This document shows, piece after piece, positions 1-10,081 of a stretch of 64,000 bases of DNA. The stretch is from Molanna angustata (taxonomy: Eukaryota; Arthropoda; Insecta; Trichoptera; Molannidae): NCBI GenBank assembly GCA_963576475.1, contig OY754981.1:29240132-29304131 (forward strand). The letters are read 5' to 3'. The notes under the pieces were generated by a model. It did no database searches, was not told the DNA's origin, and saw nothing but the letters and a program-made list of their open reading frames with translations. Made by a program: the position numbers and the translations under genes. Position 1 is the stretch's first letter, and the number at the start of each line of letters is the position of its first letter.

Positions 1-60
1 AATAAACTGGGATGACATAATATATAGCGCCGTTTTTGTGACAACCTCACCTCAAGAGTT
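1..60 (-). repeat. LINE-like 3' tail, GGCGCTATATAA family
   Basis: Read on the minus strand this piece carries GAGGTGAGGTTGTCACAAA then ACGGCGCTATATA. The same block recurs near 5290-5345, 25985-26020 (opposite strand), 60130-60190 and 62115-62180. Where its minus-strand 3' side is preserved it runs into ATT or AAT microsatellite, as a LINE 3' end would. The element body is not seen. Confidence 0.5.
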
Positions 61-87
61 CTTTAAATAGATTTAGGTATATACATA

Positions 88-345
88 CGAGAGTTGTTGA
101 CCACTGTCAAGAGACGCAAAGCAGCATATTTTGACCACATATTCAGTGGTGATAGATATGCCCTTCTAGAACTGATAGTAGACGGAAAGATAGAGGAAAG
201 ATGTAGTGTGGGGCGTAAAAGAATATCGTGGCTTAAAAATCTCAGGCAGTGGTTGGGGATTCCGGATGCGACTTCACTAATTAGGTTGGGGCAGGATCGT
301 GATGAGTTTGGTGTGATGGTCACCAACCTCCGTTAGGAGTGGCAC
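88..345 (+). pseudogene. C-terminal fragment of a LINE endonuclease/reverse-transcriptase ORF
   Basis: About 80 open codons read VKRRKAAYFDHIFSGDRY, then VGRKRISWLKNL and end VTNLR before a stop and a GAAGAAGAAG run. This matches the conserved end of insect LINE polyproteins (pattern KRRxxYxGHxxRG, GRRxxSWLxNLRxW, xxANLR), after the reverse-transcriptase domain. Endonuclease and polymerase parts are missing, so this is a 5'-truncated dead copy. No ATG opens the frame. A second copy of the same family, split by a hAT element, lies at 30050-31230. Clade assignment is uncertain. Confidence 0.75.
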
Positions 346-561
346 AAGAAGAAGAAGAAGAAGATATATATAAAAACAGAAATGGTACCTACATAATTAT
401 CTGCATATAATATCTTATTGATTGTCCAGAACTTCTAGAAAGGCTAGGGCTTTTTGTACCGTCCAACTACATAAGGGGTAGAGGACATAAAGAGATCGTC
501 GTCGAACCGCATATATATCGCACTGTAATTGGCAGCAGCTGTCGTGCGATTACGGAAAAAA

Positions 562-1306
562 CGAGTGGGTTGTGGCCAACGCTAAACCCCTCACTAACAA
601 GTCTTTCTATAAAGTATTCAAATTTTTTTTCAAATGTTTGAATGTTAACTTTGTGGTTCATATTTAACAAATTAAATTTAAAGATATAACTTTGTATTAA
701 CCACGTTTTTTGGTTGAAACGATGCGACCGGTTTCGGAACTAACCGTTCTCTCATCAGGCTAACTTTCAACTTTTGATATTTAATTTATTCAAATTTTGT
801 ATGGAAAATATTCAGCATTTTCATAAAATGAGTTTGTTTAATTATTTTTTTATTATTTTGTTGAATTAAATATTTTACTATGAAAACTTGATAATTCCTC
901 AATGCCATTTTATGTAAGTGGTGTGTCTATTTACCAATTTGAAAATAAAAAATTCAATTTTTAATTTTCCTGAGCTTGGGGTCACTTTAAAATATTTGAC
1001 GTTTAAAAAAACTGAGAAGGACTATTCAGATATCCTTCAAAATCTAATGGGGTCTAAGTGAGTATTAGATATACAAATTTGAAAAATTTTAATAGAATCG
1101 AATGAGTACTTTAGTCTATAATCGATAAAGTAAAATGAACACGCCGTACATAGCACACATACACATACATTGTGATTAAACTTTCAGAATACAATCTCAG
1201 CAGCATGATATTAGTTGATAATCTGCAAAAAAAATAGCTTTCAAAATTGCGAAATAATAACTCCCCATGCACTATATCCCCTTGGGTTAGTGAGGAGTAA
1301 AAATTC
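562..1306 (+). repeat. Element M copy a (interspersed repeat about 600 bp)
   Basis: It begins ACGAGTGGGTTGTGGCCAAC and ends near CCTTGGGTTAGTGAGGAGTA. Related copies lie at 6386-6966 (minus), 16002-17062, 21730-24975, 27867-28155 (minus) and 52530-53360. Landmarks shared by copies are TTTTGTATGGAAAATATTCA, CTTGGGGTCACTTT, ATAATCGATAAAGTA and a CA-rich stretch. Near its ends lie CTCCTCACTACC and its complement GGTAGTGAGGAG, so it may be a MITE with short subterminal inverted repeats. No coding capacity is seen. This copy is split by an insertion at about 625-795. Confidence 0.75.
618..800. mobile_element. Insertion of about 170 bp inside element M, with direct repeats
   Basis: The direct repeat ATTCAAATTTT occurs on both sides (about 615-626 and 790-800), and M sequence continues across once the insert is removed. 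The insert carries, on the minus strand at 724-759, the recurring motif GATG...GAAC-loop-GTTC-CGAAACCGGTCG discussed in the findings. No ORF is present and its class is unknown. Confidence 0.5.
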
Positions 1307-1679
1307 CTGATGCACATACCTTTGTGTATTTTTAAGAAATAAATCATCTGTCTATCATGTGTGAAAGAAACTGATTTGCTATATGTATATAAGCCTATTT
1401 TTATATCTTGAACCCGTTACTTGGTGTATGATTAGACATGTATTGATGTTATTTGTTTTTTTTGTTACAGGAGTCAATTTGCTGGACACCTTTAAAGACA
1501 ACATGGTTTTGGAGTGCAATATAAACAGGTACCTACTTATTTCAATTTTCTTTTAGAAACATCAAAATAAACAACAACAATAATAATAAACCACATATTC
1601 AAAGCAAAGAGAATTTGAAGTGAGAATTCTGGTATTATTTGATAATTACTACATACTTTTTGTTTGGCATTGGTATATG
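1307..1679. other. AT-rich stretch, nothing recognised
   Basis: No ORF, structural RNA or repeat landmark could be supported here. A pyrimidine-rich TTTTTTGTTACAG at about 1455-1470 resembles a splice acceptor, but no coding exon follows. Confidence 0.5.
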
Positions 1680-2060
1680 TTTTACTCCGCCATCGACTGC
1701 GTCGTTTCTTGGTTTTTCAAAGCCCCGGTTCCCATCCAATCAGTCAGTGTACATACATATGTCCATTCATCCCCCCGGATATCTCCTCGTCAGGCACTCT
1801 TCTACCAGGTGTTGGACAGTATGGTTAATTGCTCCACAGTCACACTCCGGAGAATCCCTTTTGCCCCATTTCCACATGAGGTGATTGCAGCACCCCTGTT
1901 TGGTGCGGATTCTGTTATTTGGATCCAGAATTTACCGGAAAAGTTGAAGCCCGGGACCTTCAAGGTGGGATTCTGAATGATGTTCTTATTTTTCATTGGA
2001 TGTGTTTCAGTCCACTTCTCTCTCAAAGTCTCCAGAATGTGGAAACATGTTATTGGGTGC
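1680..2060 (-). pseudogene. Decayed LINE fragment with C-terminal Cys motif
   Basis: The minus strand translates, over two frames, to KLWIQINRIRT...KWGKRDSPECDCG, then HTVQHLVEECLTRR. This is the conserved end of many insect LINE ORFs: a NRIRTGxG block, KWG..DSPxCDCG and a HxxxECPxRR block. A frameshift lies before KWGKRDSP and a stop follows shortly after the Cys motif. The polymerase domain is absent. The best-preserved part is about 1800-1960. Confidence 0.7.
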
Positions 2061-2262
2061 GTGTTAAATTAATATTTGACATAGTACCTGTTATTTGCCC
2101 GATAAGCAATATTATAAAACATAAAAATAAAAAAAAAAAACAAATTTTACAAGAAAAATATTGAAAAAATTCAATTTTCAAAGAAATCACGCAATAGAAT
2201 AAAGCTTTAAAAATAAACTGTTCCTTATTTCAAAGACGCGTCTTTTGAAGGCTGTGGGGAAA

Positions 2263-2443
2263 GATGGGTGGTTGCCGAGCGTCTAGCGCGCTGGGTTAGT
2301 AATCCAGTGGTCGCGAGTTTGTATCCTGACACGACCGTTTTCGTTAACCTATAATTCAAGCATTTAAGCTTAGTTTAGGGAATGTATGAGGATGTATATG
2401 TACGTTATCAAGCACATATTCATTCTTTTATGAAAAAAAAAAA
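2263..2443 (+). mobile_element. SINE-1 copy (tRNA-Thr-like head)
   Basis: The head resembles a tRNA: D-arm-like GCGTCTAGCGCGC, an anticodon stem-loop CTGGGTTAGTAATCCAG (anticodon position AGT) and an altered B box. A family-specific tail follows (CACAAGCATTTATGCTTA, TTTAGGGAATGTA, GTATATGTAC, ACATATTCATTC) ending in poly(A). Other copies: 3868, 16463, 39970 (minus), 52776, 62249 (minus), with fragments at 9507 and 45533. Confidence 0.8.
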
Positions 2444-2451
2444 GATTTTTC

Positions 2452-2850
2452 CAATTTACTATTTAGCCTACTGTAGACTCTCAAGTATAATGGATTTAGT
2501 CTTGAATACATATTATATTTATTTTATTTATTTATTACAAAAAAAAACATATTTTACGTAAAAAAATTACATATCAAAAAAGACACTGAAACACTTTATA
2601 ATATGACTTCCTTCAAAAAGAGATAATACTCGTGTTTTGAAGGGAATTATATAGATTGAGATTTGAGTTTTTATGTAGTCTTGTTGATAGTATTTCAAAA
2701 ATTAATTTAGAGTAAATGAGCAATGGAAGATGTAATAAGTTGAGTACAGTTGTCGCCAAATATCTTGGCGATTTGCACGTATACCAACGAAGCAAAAAGA
2801 CAAAAATTTGTGCTCTGCGCACCTGGAAGCTTGGTTCAAGATATTTTGGC
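2452..2850 (+). repeat. Interspersed repeat X copy
   Basis: Two blocks are shared with 44205-44360: CTATTTAGCCTACTGTAGAC near 2458 and GGCGATTTGCACGTATACCA followed by ACGAAGCAAAAAGAC near 2768. Here they are separated by about 260 extra bases. The open frame through this part is not supported as a gene because the shared blocks sit in different frames in the two copies. Confidence 0.45.
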
Positions 2851-3479
2851 TATATTTATTATAGATCAAAGACAGACAATTTTCTGACAAACAACGTTAT
2901 ATCTTTAGTATTAGTAATTGGGGTTTTTAATTATGGTATAGAGTAATAAAAGTAAGTGAATTTTATGACTTTGTTTTTTTCTTTAATATAATGAGTTGTG
3001 CATTTTCTGTTAACACATTATCCATAATGTTCGATGTGTTTTGTTTGTGCTCATATTTACAAACTAGTGAAGTAGTCGAGTAGTGAATGTAAAGTATAGT
3101 ATGACTTATGGTCCATTAGCGAGAATACTGTGCACAAGGCTGTATCAGGCTAATGTTCGCTGTCGTTGCATTCAACAATAGAGCTTTTGTCCCTATTCTA
3201 TAAACGTCTTTGCGACCTTCTAAGAATTTGCTACAATACCAGGGTTGGCAAATGTCCCATATGGCTTCATTTAATTTACTCTATTTGTTGACCAGCCACT
3301 CTGTTTATCAATGTATGAGAACAACTTTTGGGTGTGAACAAATACATCTTAGATTATTACATAGTCTAGAGTTTGGGCCAGAATTCACACTCAAAACATC
3401 TTTTTTATTTGTTATTATGGTAGTTATAACTCAAAAAAATATGTTTATTTTCGAGGTTTACTTTCTTTTTTTAGAACAT
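2851..3479. other. AT-rich stretch, nothing recognised
   Basis: I see no supportable gene, RNA or repeat here apart from short simple-sequence runs. Confidence 0.5.
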
Positions 3480-3667
3480 CAGGGGGGCAAGTCTGGTTCG
3501 ACCGGCGAAATCAAAACCCCAGTGATTAGCCATATCATGGATATAATTATTATATGGAGTTCTACAATATCTTTAGATGTCATAGAACTCCATATGATAA
3601 TTATATCCATGATATGGGTAATCACTAGGGTTTTGATTTCGCCGGTAGAACCAGACTTGCCCCCCTG
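3480..3667. mobile_element. Foldback MITE with near-perfect terminal inverted repeats
   Basis: It begins CAGGGGGGCAAGTCTGGTTC and ends with the complement. The arms, about 85 bp each, pair through GCGAAATCAAAACCC, ATATCATGGATATAATTA and TATGGAGTTCTA with a few mismatches, leaving a very short loop near 3575. The CAGGGG termini suggest a hAT-like or piggyBac-like non-autonomous element, but no 8-bp target duplication is visible. The open frame across it is accidental. Confidence 0.8.
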
Positions 3668-3867
3668 GTTAAACGGCCTTTAGTTAACTTTGTGTAATGT
3701 TCTGCAAAAGGATAATTAACCTCTTAGACTTAATTTATCTCGGAAATCTTCTTTGAATTGCACCATAGTTACTAGTTACTGAAAAAAACAAATATACAGT
3801 TAAAAGGAACAGAACGTTTACGGAATTTTTTGTACATTCATCATAGAGAAAATTGATGTGTGCAAAA

Positions 3868-4022
3868 ATATGGCAGAACGGTTAGCGCACTGGATTTGTA
3901 ATCCAGTGGTCGCGAGTTCGAATCCTGCCTCGACCGATTTCTTTCACCTATAAAAAAAGCATTCATGCTTAATTTAGAAGAAGTATATGTACTTGTTTGA
4001 CAATGACATTTTTATTAAAAAA
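3868..4022 (+). mobile_element. SINE-1 copy (anticodon position TGT)
   Basis: The tRNA-like head has stem-loop CTGGATTTGTAATCCAG, B box GAGTTCGAATCCTGCCTCGA, and tail CATTCATGCTTAATTTAG ending in an A-rich run. It differs from the other copies at the anticodon position (TGT instead of AGT); both would be threonine-like. Confidence 0.8.
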
Positions 4023-4844
4023 GAATGTTTTTTAAGTATTGAATGTGATGTTTTCATTTGTCAAAGTGGACGGTGTTGATATTGTAAAAATCCATACAAG
4101 GGTTTCATATAAATGGTTGCATAAGAAACTGTATCATAAACGCTTTCTTGAGTCTTGTGGAAGTAGACTGATTGCGCATTGATCTCTATAGTGTTGTGAA
4201 TGTTGACTCCTGGTTTCTTCAACTGGAGGATGACTGAGTAGGTCTTGAAAATAAAAAAAATTGAAGATGATGATGTGTCATTCACTCGTTTTGGTAAAAT
4301 AGCCGCATCTTGCCTCCTTCCCCACACCGCTTCATCTTTTGTATCCGAACCCAGTTTAGATGAAACATAAAGCGATCTTCACGAGAGCAGCCAATTCCCA
4401 AGTAACAATTATAATATTTTGCTTGTATTAATAAGTTGGTAACCCTATTTTTTCACACACAAGATTCCCTTTTATACTCTCGCTGGCTAAGTTGGTAGTT
4501 GTAGTTGGTACTGTTGTGTATAGCCATGTGCTTAAATGGTGCGGTACCTACCCATGCTCTTTATTTTCAACGTAGCCGCTAGGGTTTTTATTCGCTTCTA
4601 TGGAGAATGTACTTCAATATTACTATTTGAGACTACATACATAATGTATATTCGTATGATGTACAGATATAGAAAATGACTGGTTTTGGTCGACGTAAGT
4701 GCAATTCATATCAATTAGGATTCAATCATTCGTTTTCAGATATATCTACTGTGTATAATTTTACCTACAACAAATTAAATCAAATCTATTGCTTTAAAAT
4801 AGTTTAAATACTCGGCGGATATTTTGTGGTTGTTGTTCATATTA
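4023..4844. other. Unannotated stretch
   Basis: No gene can be supported. A 12-base word CAAATCTATTGC at about 4783 recurs at about 5127, just beyond the large inverted repeat, and may mark the true ends of a larger element. Confidence 0.4.
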
Positions 4845-5125
4845 ACCGTTTTGGCATGTGAATTTTGCCCTAAACCACTATATTTTGAGTCACTATGCGA
4901 CATGTTTCGGCAGTGCTGTCCTGCCATCAACCGGCTAGTTGAGACTGAATGTTGATGTTTAGTTTTTGGATGTGTCAGATGTGTGGGGAGGTGAGTAGAG
5001 GGGGTTGGTGGTGGACGGATTGGTGTCTCAACTAGCCGGTCGATGGCAGGACAGCACTGCCGAAACATGTCGCATAGTGACTCATAATATAGTGGTTTAG
5101 GGCAAAATTCACATGCCAAAACGGT
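4845..5125. mobile_element. Large foldback element, about 100-bp arms, about 80-bp loop
   Basis: The arms start ACCGTTTTGGCATGTGAATT and close with ...CACATGCCAAAACGGT. Nearly every base of about 100 pairs, through GGGCAAAATTC, GTGGTTTAGG, CTATGCGACATGTTTCGGCA and CTAGCCGGT. Each arm contains the recurring motif: GATG-GCAG-loop-CTGC-CGAAACATGTCG, on + near 5043-5074 and on minus near 4897-4930. A transcript would fold into a very long hairpin. No protein is encoded. Confidence 0.85.
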
Positions 5126-5289
5126 CAAATCTATTGCGTTTAATTACATAACAAAATACATTATTCTATGCGAGAAACTAGTAAATCAAGTACCTATAGG
5201 AATAAACAAAACAAATTTGCCTCTTATGACTTATATAAAAACAAAAAACATGACAACTATCTATCAAAGAACAAACAAAAACACTTAAT

Positions 5290-5345
5290 AATAATAAATT
5301 TGGATTATTTTTATAGCGCCGTTTTTGTGATAACCTCACCTCACT
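5290..5345 (-). repeat. LINE-like 3' tail, GGCGCTATATAA family
   Basis: On the minus strand GAGGTTATCACAAAAACGGC is followed by GCTATAAAAATAATCC and an ATT-rich run, matching the copies at 1-60, 60130 and 62115. Confidence 0.5.
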
Positions 5346-5382
5346 TCCTTAAAACTTTCTGGCAAATCATTATACAATAATC

Positions 5383-5604
5383 CGACCGCCGTGGCACAGT
5401 TGGTAAGCCGTTCGGTTTCTGTGCGGGCGTCCTGGGTTCGATTCCCAGCAGAGGAGAAATTTATTTTAATTCATTTCTCACGCAAATATTGCTTCTCTGG
5501 GCTGGAAACACTGGTTAGTTGAAAGAAATTGCTATACGGCAATAAACTCGCCACTTGCGCAGGGTGCAAGGAAGTGTTCATTATTATTTTTATTATTAAT
5601 AATA
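5383..5604 (+). mobile_element. SINE-2 copy, near full length
   Basis: The tRNA-like head GACCGCCGTGGCACAGTTGG carries an A box (GGCACAGTTGG) and a good B box (GGTTCGATTCC). A body with AGCAGAGGAGAAATTTATTT follows, then the tail TTGAAAGAAATTGC...GCAATAAACTCGCC ending in ATT repeats. The acceptor ends do not pair as a functional tRNA. Other copies: 7343 (minus), 25078 (minus), 27672, 48549; tails at 33848 and 44131 (minus). The tail resembles the local LINE 3' tail. Confidence 0.85.
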
Positions 5605-6385
5605 AAGCGAAAACCTTTGTAGTACACACTCTTTTGTGTACCTGCCAGGTTTGTCTGAGACAGTCTATAGTCCCGCCGATTTCTCGTCGGGTAGTTGTGT
5701 ACTTTAATCTATAAAAAATATTTTTGCAAATAAGGTGGTAATAGTCTATTTTAATATAATGATTGTTGCTGATCTTGGAGGCATCTTAAGGTTGTGAGAA
5801 GAGTGTCTGAAAAAAAAGACCTACATACATAATATTTATATTTTAAATTATAGTCAATGTTATGTTTACATTATTCCACAGTGTGCGTCCTTATTATGAA
5901 CGCGCCGCACAGTGAGTGAAACGAAAGCGATCCGTGGACAAAATTAGATAAGTATTTTTCCTCAGAATTAATATTATTCATGTCAACGTGAACATTCTCC
6001 ACATTTCTGAAAACATACATACTATAGCTTCTAACAAACTGTTGCTGCAGTGTGGCCTATATCTAGGATATGCATTTAGTTAATGTACATTAATACATTC
6101 TTAATTGTCTCAATACATCACTTTACATCTACGTTTCTGTCTTTATACAAATATTTGTAACTAAGTTGTTTTGGGCCCATCCGAAAATGTGTTCGCAGTG
6201 ATACATTTTTTTTTAATAAGGCACAGCCACCAATAGAGGTGGATTTGTGCTGAACAATTTAGATCATAATATATTTACTGTTGAAAAGAAGAGTAAAAAC
6301 AGAATTCCATTAGATCTCAGATAAATAGAAATATTTCAAATTTATGTATCTCTCTAATACCTCATATTGCAACCAGTTTTATGAT
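5605..6385. other. AT-rich stretch, nothing recognised
   Basis: No coding frame, RNA gene or clear repeat. A block near 5885-5915 (GAACGCGCCGCACAGTGAG) is slightly GC-richer than its surroundings. Confidence 0.4.
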
Positions 6386-6966
6386 TTTTTACTCTTCACT
6401 ACCCCAAGGGGATATAGTGGGGAGTTATGAATTTGTAATTTTTAAGGCTATTTTTTATTGCTTGTTATCAACTAGTATCATGCTGATATTGTATTCTGAA
6501 AGTTTCATCACAATGTATCAGTGTGTGTGTGTGTGTTCTGTGCACTATATACCTACGGCGTGTTTATTCTACTTTATCGATTATTATAGACGTATTTATT
6601 CGAATCTTTTTAAATTTGCAAATATGTATTTCTAATAATCGCTAAGACCCCATATGATTTTGAAGGATATCTAATTAGTGCTTCTCAATTTTTTAACTGT
6701 CAATTATATGAAAGTGTTCCCAAGCACATAAAATGTTATTTTTTGAGATTTTATATTTTTTTTAAATTGCCGAAAAGGTACGCCACTTTCATGGCATTGA
6801 AGAATTATAAATTTTTCATAATAAAATATTTAAATCAAAAATAATTAGAATAGGTAGGTACTCATTTCATGAAAATGCTGAAAATTTTCCATACAAAATT
6901 TAAATATTTTATAGAGTGACTAGGTAGTGGGGAATATAGCGTTGGCCACAATCCACCCGTTTTTAT
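6386..6966 (-). repeat. Element M copy b
   Basis: In reverse orientation it runs from TTTACTCTTCACTACCCCAA to GGCCACAATCCACCCGTTTT. It keeps all M landmarks, including a (GT)n run at 6521-6537 where other copies have CA repeats. This is the most complete uninterrupted copy and gives a length of about 580 bp. Confidence 0.8.
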
Positions 6967-7342
6967 TTGTACACAATCGATTTTTTGAATGTAATATATA
7001 CATGCATTGAAAAACTAGTGGATTTTTTGTTGTAATATATTTACTGTGCAACTCTATTATTAGTTATTTAAATTTTTTATCTTTAGAAGGTTCGCAATCT
7101 CTGATTGCATTTTTATGAAGTACATTTGTGTCGTGTACATTATTCAAACAAAATTATAAAACCTCTATTTTTCAAAATGTGAGAGTATATTGAAAGTTGT
7201 CAGTAATGAATTCACAGTGAAGATATTTTATTGTAAAATTCAGCTTATTACAGCATTTATACATCCATATATACAATATATAAAGATACAGAAAATTTCT
7301 TAAATCTAGATGCGATCGTCAATGAACGTAATCGATTTATTT
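6967..7342. other. AT-rich stretch, nothing recognised
   Basis: No feature could be supported in this interval. Confidence 0.4.
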
Positions 7343-7549
7343 ATTTTTCATCACGTTCTTTGCACCCCGTGTGAGTGGCGAATTAATTGTTAAATGGTAA
7401 TTTCTTGCAGCTAACAAGCGCTTCCAGTCCAGAGAAGCAAGGTTTTTGTGAGAAATTATTTTAAATAAATTTCTCCTCTGCTGGGAATCGAACCCCGGAC
7501 ACCGGGTACCGAAGCCACACGGCTTACCACTTATGTTACGGCGGTTGAC
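7343..7549 (-). mobile_element. SINE-2 copy
   Basis: Read on the minus strand: GCCGTAACATAAGTGGTAAG, then the B box GGGGTTCGATTCCCAGCAGA, AATTTATTTAAAATAATTTC and the tail with GTTAGCTGCAAGAAATTACC. The open frame across it is accidental. Confidence 0.8.
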
Positions 7550-7781
7550 TGGAGTGATGTTCATGGGACTCCAATCAGCTCTAATTTTATGCATTTTACA
7601 CATTGATATTAGTTTTTAGTCGATCAAATTCAAAGAAAGTAGAGCTTTTTAGGGCTATTATACAGAATACTTATTACTCATAGTAGCTATTCACTTTCTA
7701 CATTTATGTATTTATCTCTCCACCATTCTATAGCAGTGGAGAGTAAGAATATACGTACATAATATTAACATTACATGTAAG

Positions 7782-7975
7782 AATTAATTTATATTTTTAA
7801 TAAATAAAAATAAAAACACTTGTTTAAAATTAATTCATTTCAAGTAGTGACTTGAAGTTCTACTTGAAAATGTGCTTAGCACGAAACCGGTCGTAGGTTG
7901 TAGTCCTTAAATAAATAGTGGAATTAATTTTAAACAAGTGTTTTTATTTTTATTTATTAAAAATATAAATTAATT
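7782..7975. mobile_element. Foldback element with perfect 54-bp arms
   Basis: Positions 7782-7835 and 7922-7975 are exact or nearly exact inverted repeats (AACACTTGTTTAAAATTAAT at the inner end). The 86-base loop holds AATG-TGC-TTA-GCA-CGAAACCGGTCG at about 7868-7893. Arm identity this high implies a recent origin or ongoing gene conversion. Further arm sequence (ACATGTAAGA near 7773, CTACATGTAAGATG near 8027) may belong to flanking duplicates. Confidence 0.85.
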
Positions 7976-8112
7976 TAAATGGAATTCCATCAAGAACTGA
8001 CGATCAAAAAGTTAAATCTAATTACCTACATGTAAGATGTTTGACATTGGAATAAAAATGAGTTTTTTTTTGCATAATCGTTATTTGCATCATAATATTA
8101 TATACAACATAC

Positions 8113-8315
8113 TTAATTTAAATTACAAAATAAAAGAGTATGTTTTAGATTCTACGAATAATGTTTATTAGTCGATAGCTATAAACGATAGGCATCTTCA
8201 AGACAAGACTATCTTCTTGTCTTGAAGATGCCCTAACAAGCCGAAATAGCTATCGACCAATAAAAAATATACGTAGAATCTAAAACACACTGTTTTATTT
8301 TGTAATTGAATTTAA
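8113..8315. mobile_element. Foldback element with about 90-bp arms
   Basis: Outer arms pair through AATTACAAAATAAAA, GTTTTAGATTCTACG and TCGATAGCT. Inner arms GGCATCTTCAAGACAAG and CTTGTCTTGAAGATGCC pair perfectly round an 8-base loop. The right arm carries a variant of the recurring motif: GAAGATGCCCTAACAAGCCG then AAATAGCTATCGA. Confidence 0.8.
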
Positions 8316-8475
8316 AATGGAATTCTACAAAGTAAATTATTCACAATTACACAACATACTTACTTTAGTATATAATATACATAGATTATTTTATTTTATT
8401 TAAATCTGCAATGGGCTTATTATAAATATTCCTAATGACTATATTTAAATGCGCTTCAAACACGTTTCTCATTTC

Positions 8476-8690
8476 TCTAAGACAGTAAAAGTTTCAGTGT
8501 ATCGACGAACGTCGTCGGCGTCAGCGGGTTTTCCACGGGCGTCGAGACGTCGATTTTCCGAGGCGTATGTTGCATCCGATTTACGACGTATCGCGCATAT
8601 TTCGTGTTTTCACATTCAGAAATACGTCTGAATTTCAAGTTTTCTCGTTGTGATACAGCGATATCTAATGTGTGAACGATTTCGTTCATA
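8476..8690. other. CpG-rich island-like block
   Basis: Within AT-rich DNA this block is dense in CG dinucleotides (CGACGAACGTCGTCGGCGTC, GGCGTCGAGACGTCG, TACGACGTATCGCGC). Both strands are open for 60-70 codons, but nothing resembles a known protein. It could be an old promoter or a DNA-transposon end; neither is shown. Confidence 0.4.
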
Positions 8691-10081
8691 ATATGTGAAT
8701 CATTTAATTTATTACGAAAATGAACAGTGTTCAGTGAAATTTAACGTAAATACAAAACATGTCTACGAATTTTTTTTAAAAAGTTTCTTATCAAATAACT
8801 CATTCGTGGTATAAAACTAAGTGAATTGTAATTAATATGAAAATGTACTACAAAGTTATCTATATAAATATTGATAATAACTTATTTTATTCTTAAAATC
8901 AGCAATATTTTGAGTTTATTTAAAAATGATTAAGAACATTTATCTAAACTCGTTCGGGTAAAAGTAATTTTATGTTTTAAGTGATTATAAAAATATGTAA
9001 CAACAAAATTAATACACTTTAAATTTGTGTTACACACAAATGTGACAAAATTGAATTTACTTGAGAAGTGATTAAAATAACTTAACCATAGTCAAGTGAT
9101 TTATCAATTTATTCGAGATATGATAAAAAATATATATTGATTTAAACGAATTCGATACAAATTTCATTTATACTTGAAATGATCAACGAAAATTCTTTGC
9201 GTTTATCAATAAAGAATAATAACTGGTTATTCAAGAAGGGATTGTAAAAAACGCATGTTTATTTCAAACATGATTGAAAAGTAATGAGTTTTATGTGAAA
9301 ATCTGTTTCAACTGATAGTAGTTTATAATTTCACTTCTAATTCGACTAATTTAGGAAAGGGTCAAAGTCTCAATAGTTTCAATTTTTCGTAAATGTAGAA
9401 TTATCTTGAGGCATTGCTAAAAAATGCCGGCAAAATTCAATGCATTGTTTTAATCTTAATAATATCCAACACTTGGGATAATTTATTTACATTACAATGT
9501 ATACATGGAGTTGAGACGAATCCTATCTCGACCTATTTAATTCACCCATAGCACAAACATTTTCCGCTTTGTTATGATGATGTACTACTCTCTATTTCTC
9601 CTAGGAATGACCAGGCATTTGCGAGGTCTCCGCCCATTAGGCGTACTTATCCTTGCTATATAACCATTTCTATTCAACCTTCAAGCAACGGCGTAAATAA
9701 ATGGGGTAAAAAATCCCAAGTTAATTTTGTGAAGTATTTTTATTTTTAAACAATAAAGAGAATCACTTGATTTCATTCTAACTTATGTAAATATTAGGTA
9801 TATAAAAACGAATAAATAAAATAATTTAATTTATTTTGAATGTCATAAAATCATTATGAGAAAGAAAATAATGGCAACAAATAAAGAAAATAACTTAATT
9901 TATTTTTAATGATATTAAAATATTATCTAAAAGCAAAAAAAAATAAAAAGTTGAATAATTTACATTTCCATTTTTAATTTTTCTTAACTGACGAACTTGA
10001 GATAATATTTTCCATGTTGCTATTGCACTGTTAATAACTACACTGGGGATGTCGACTGACTTAACTTATACCTGTGATTAG
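8691..10081. other. AT-rich stretch with a SINE-1 remnant
   Basis: The only recognisable piece is about 9507-9570, where GAGTTGAGACGAATCC, TCTCGACCTATTTAATTCAC and CATAGCACAAACATTT match the B-box and tail part of SINE-1. A GC-richer block at 9600-9680 (GCGAGGTCTCCGCCCATTAG) is unexplained. The rest is AT-rich with no supportable gene. Confidence 0.5.
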
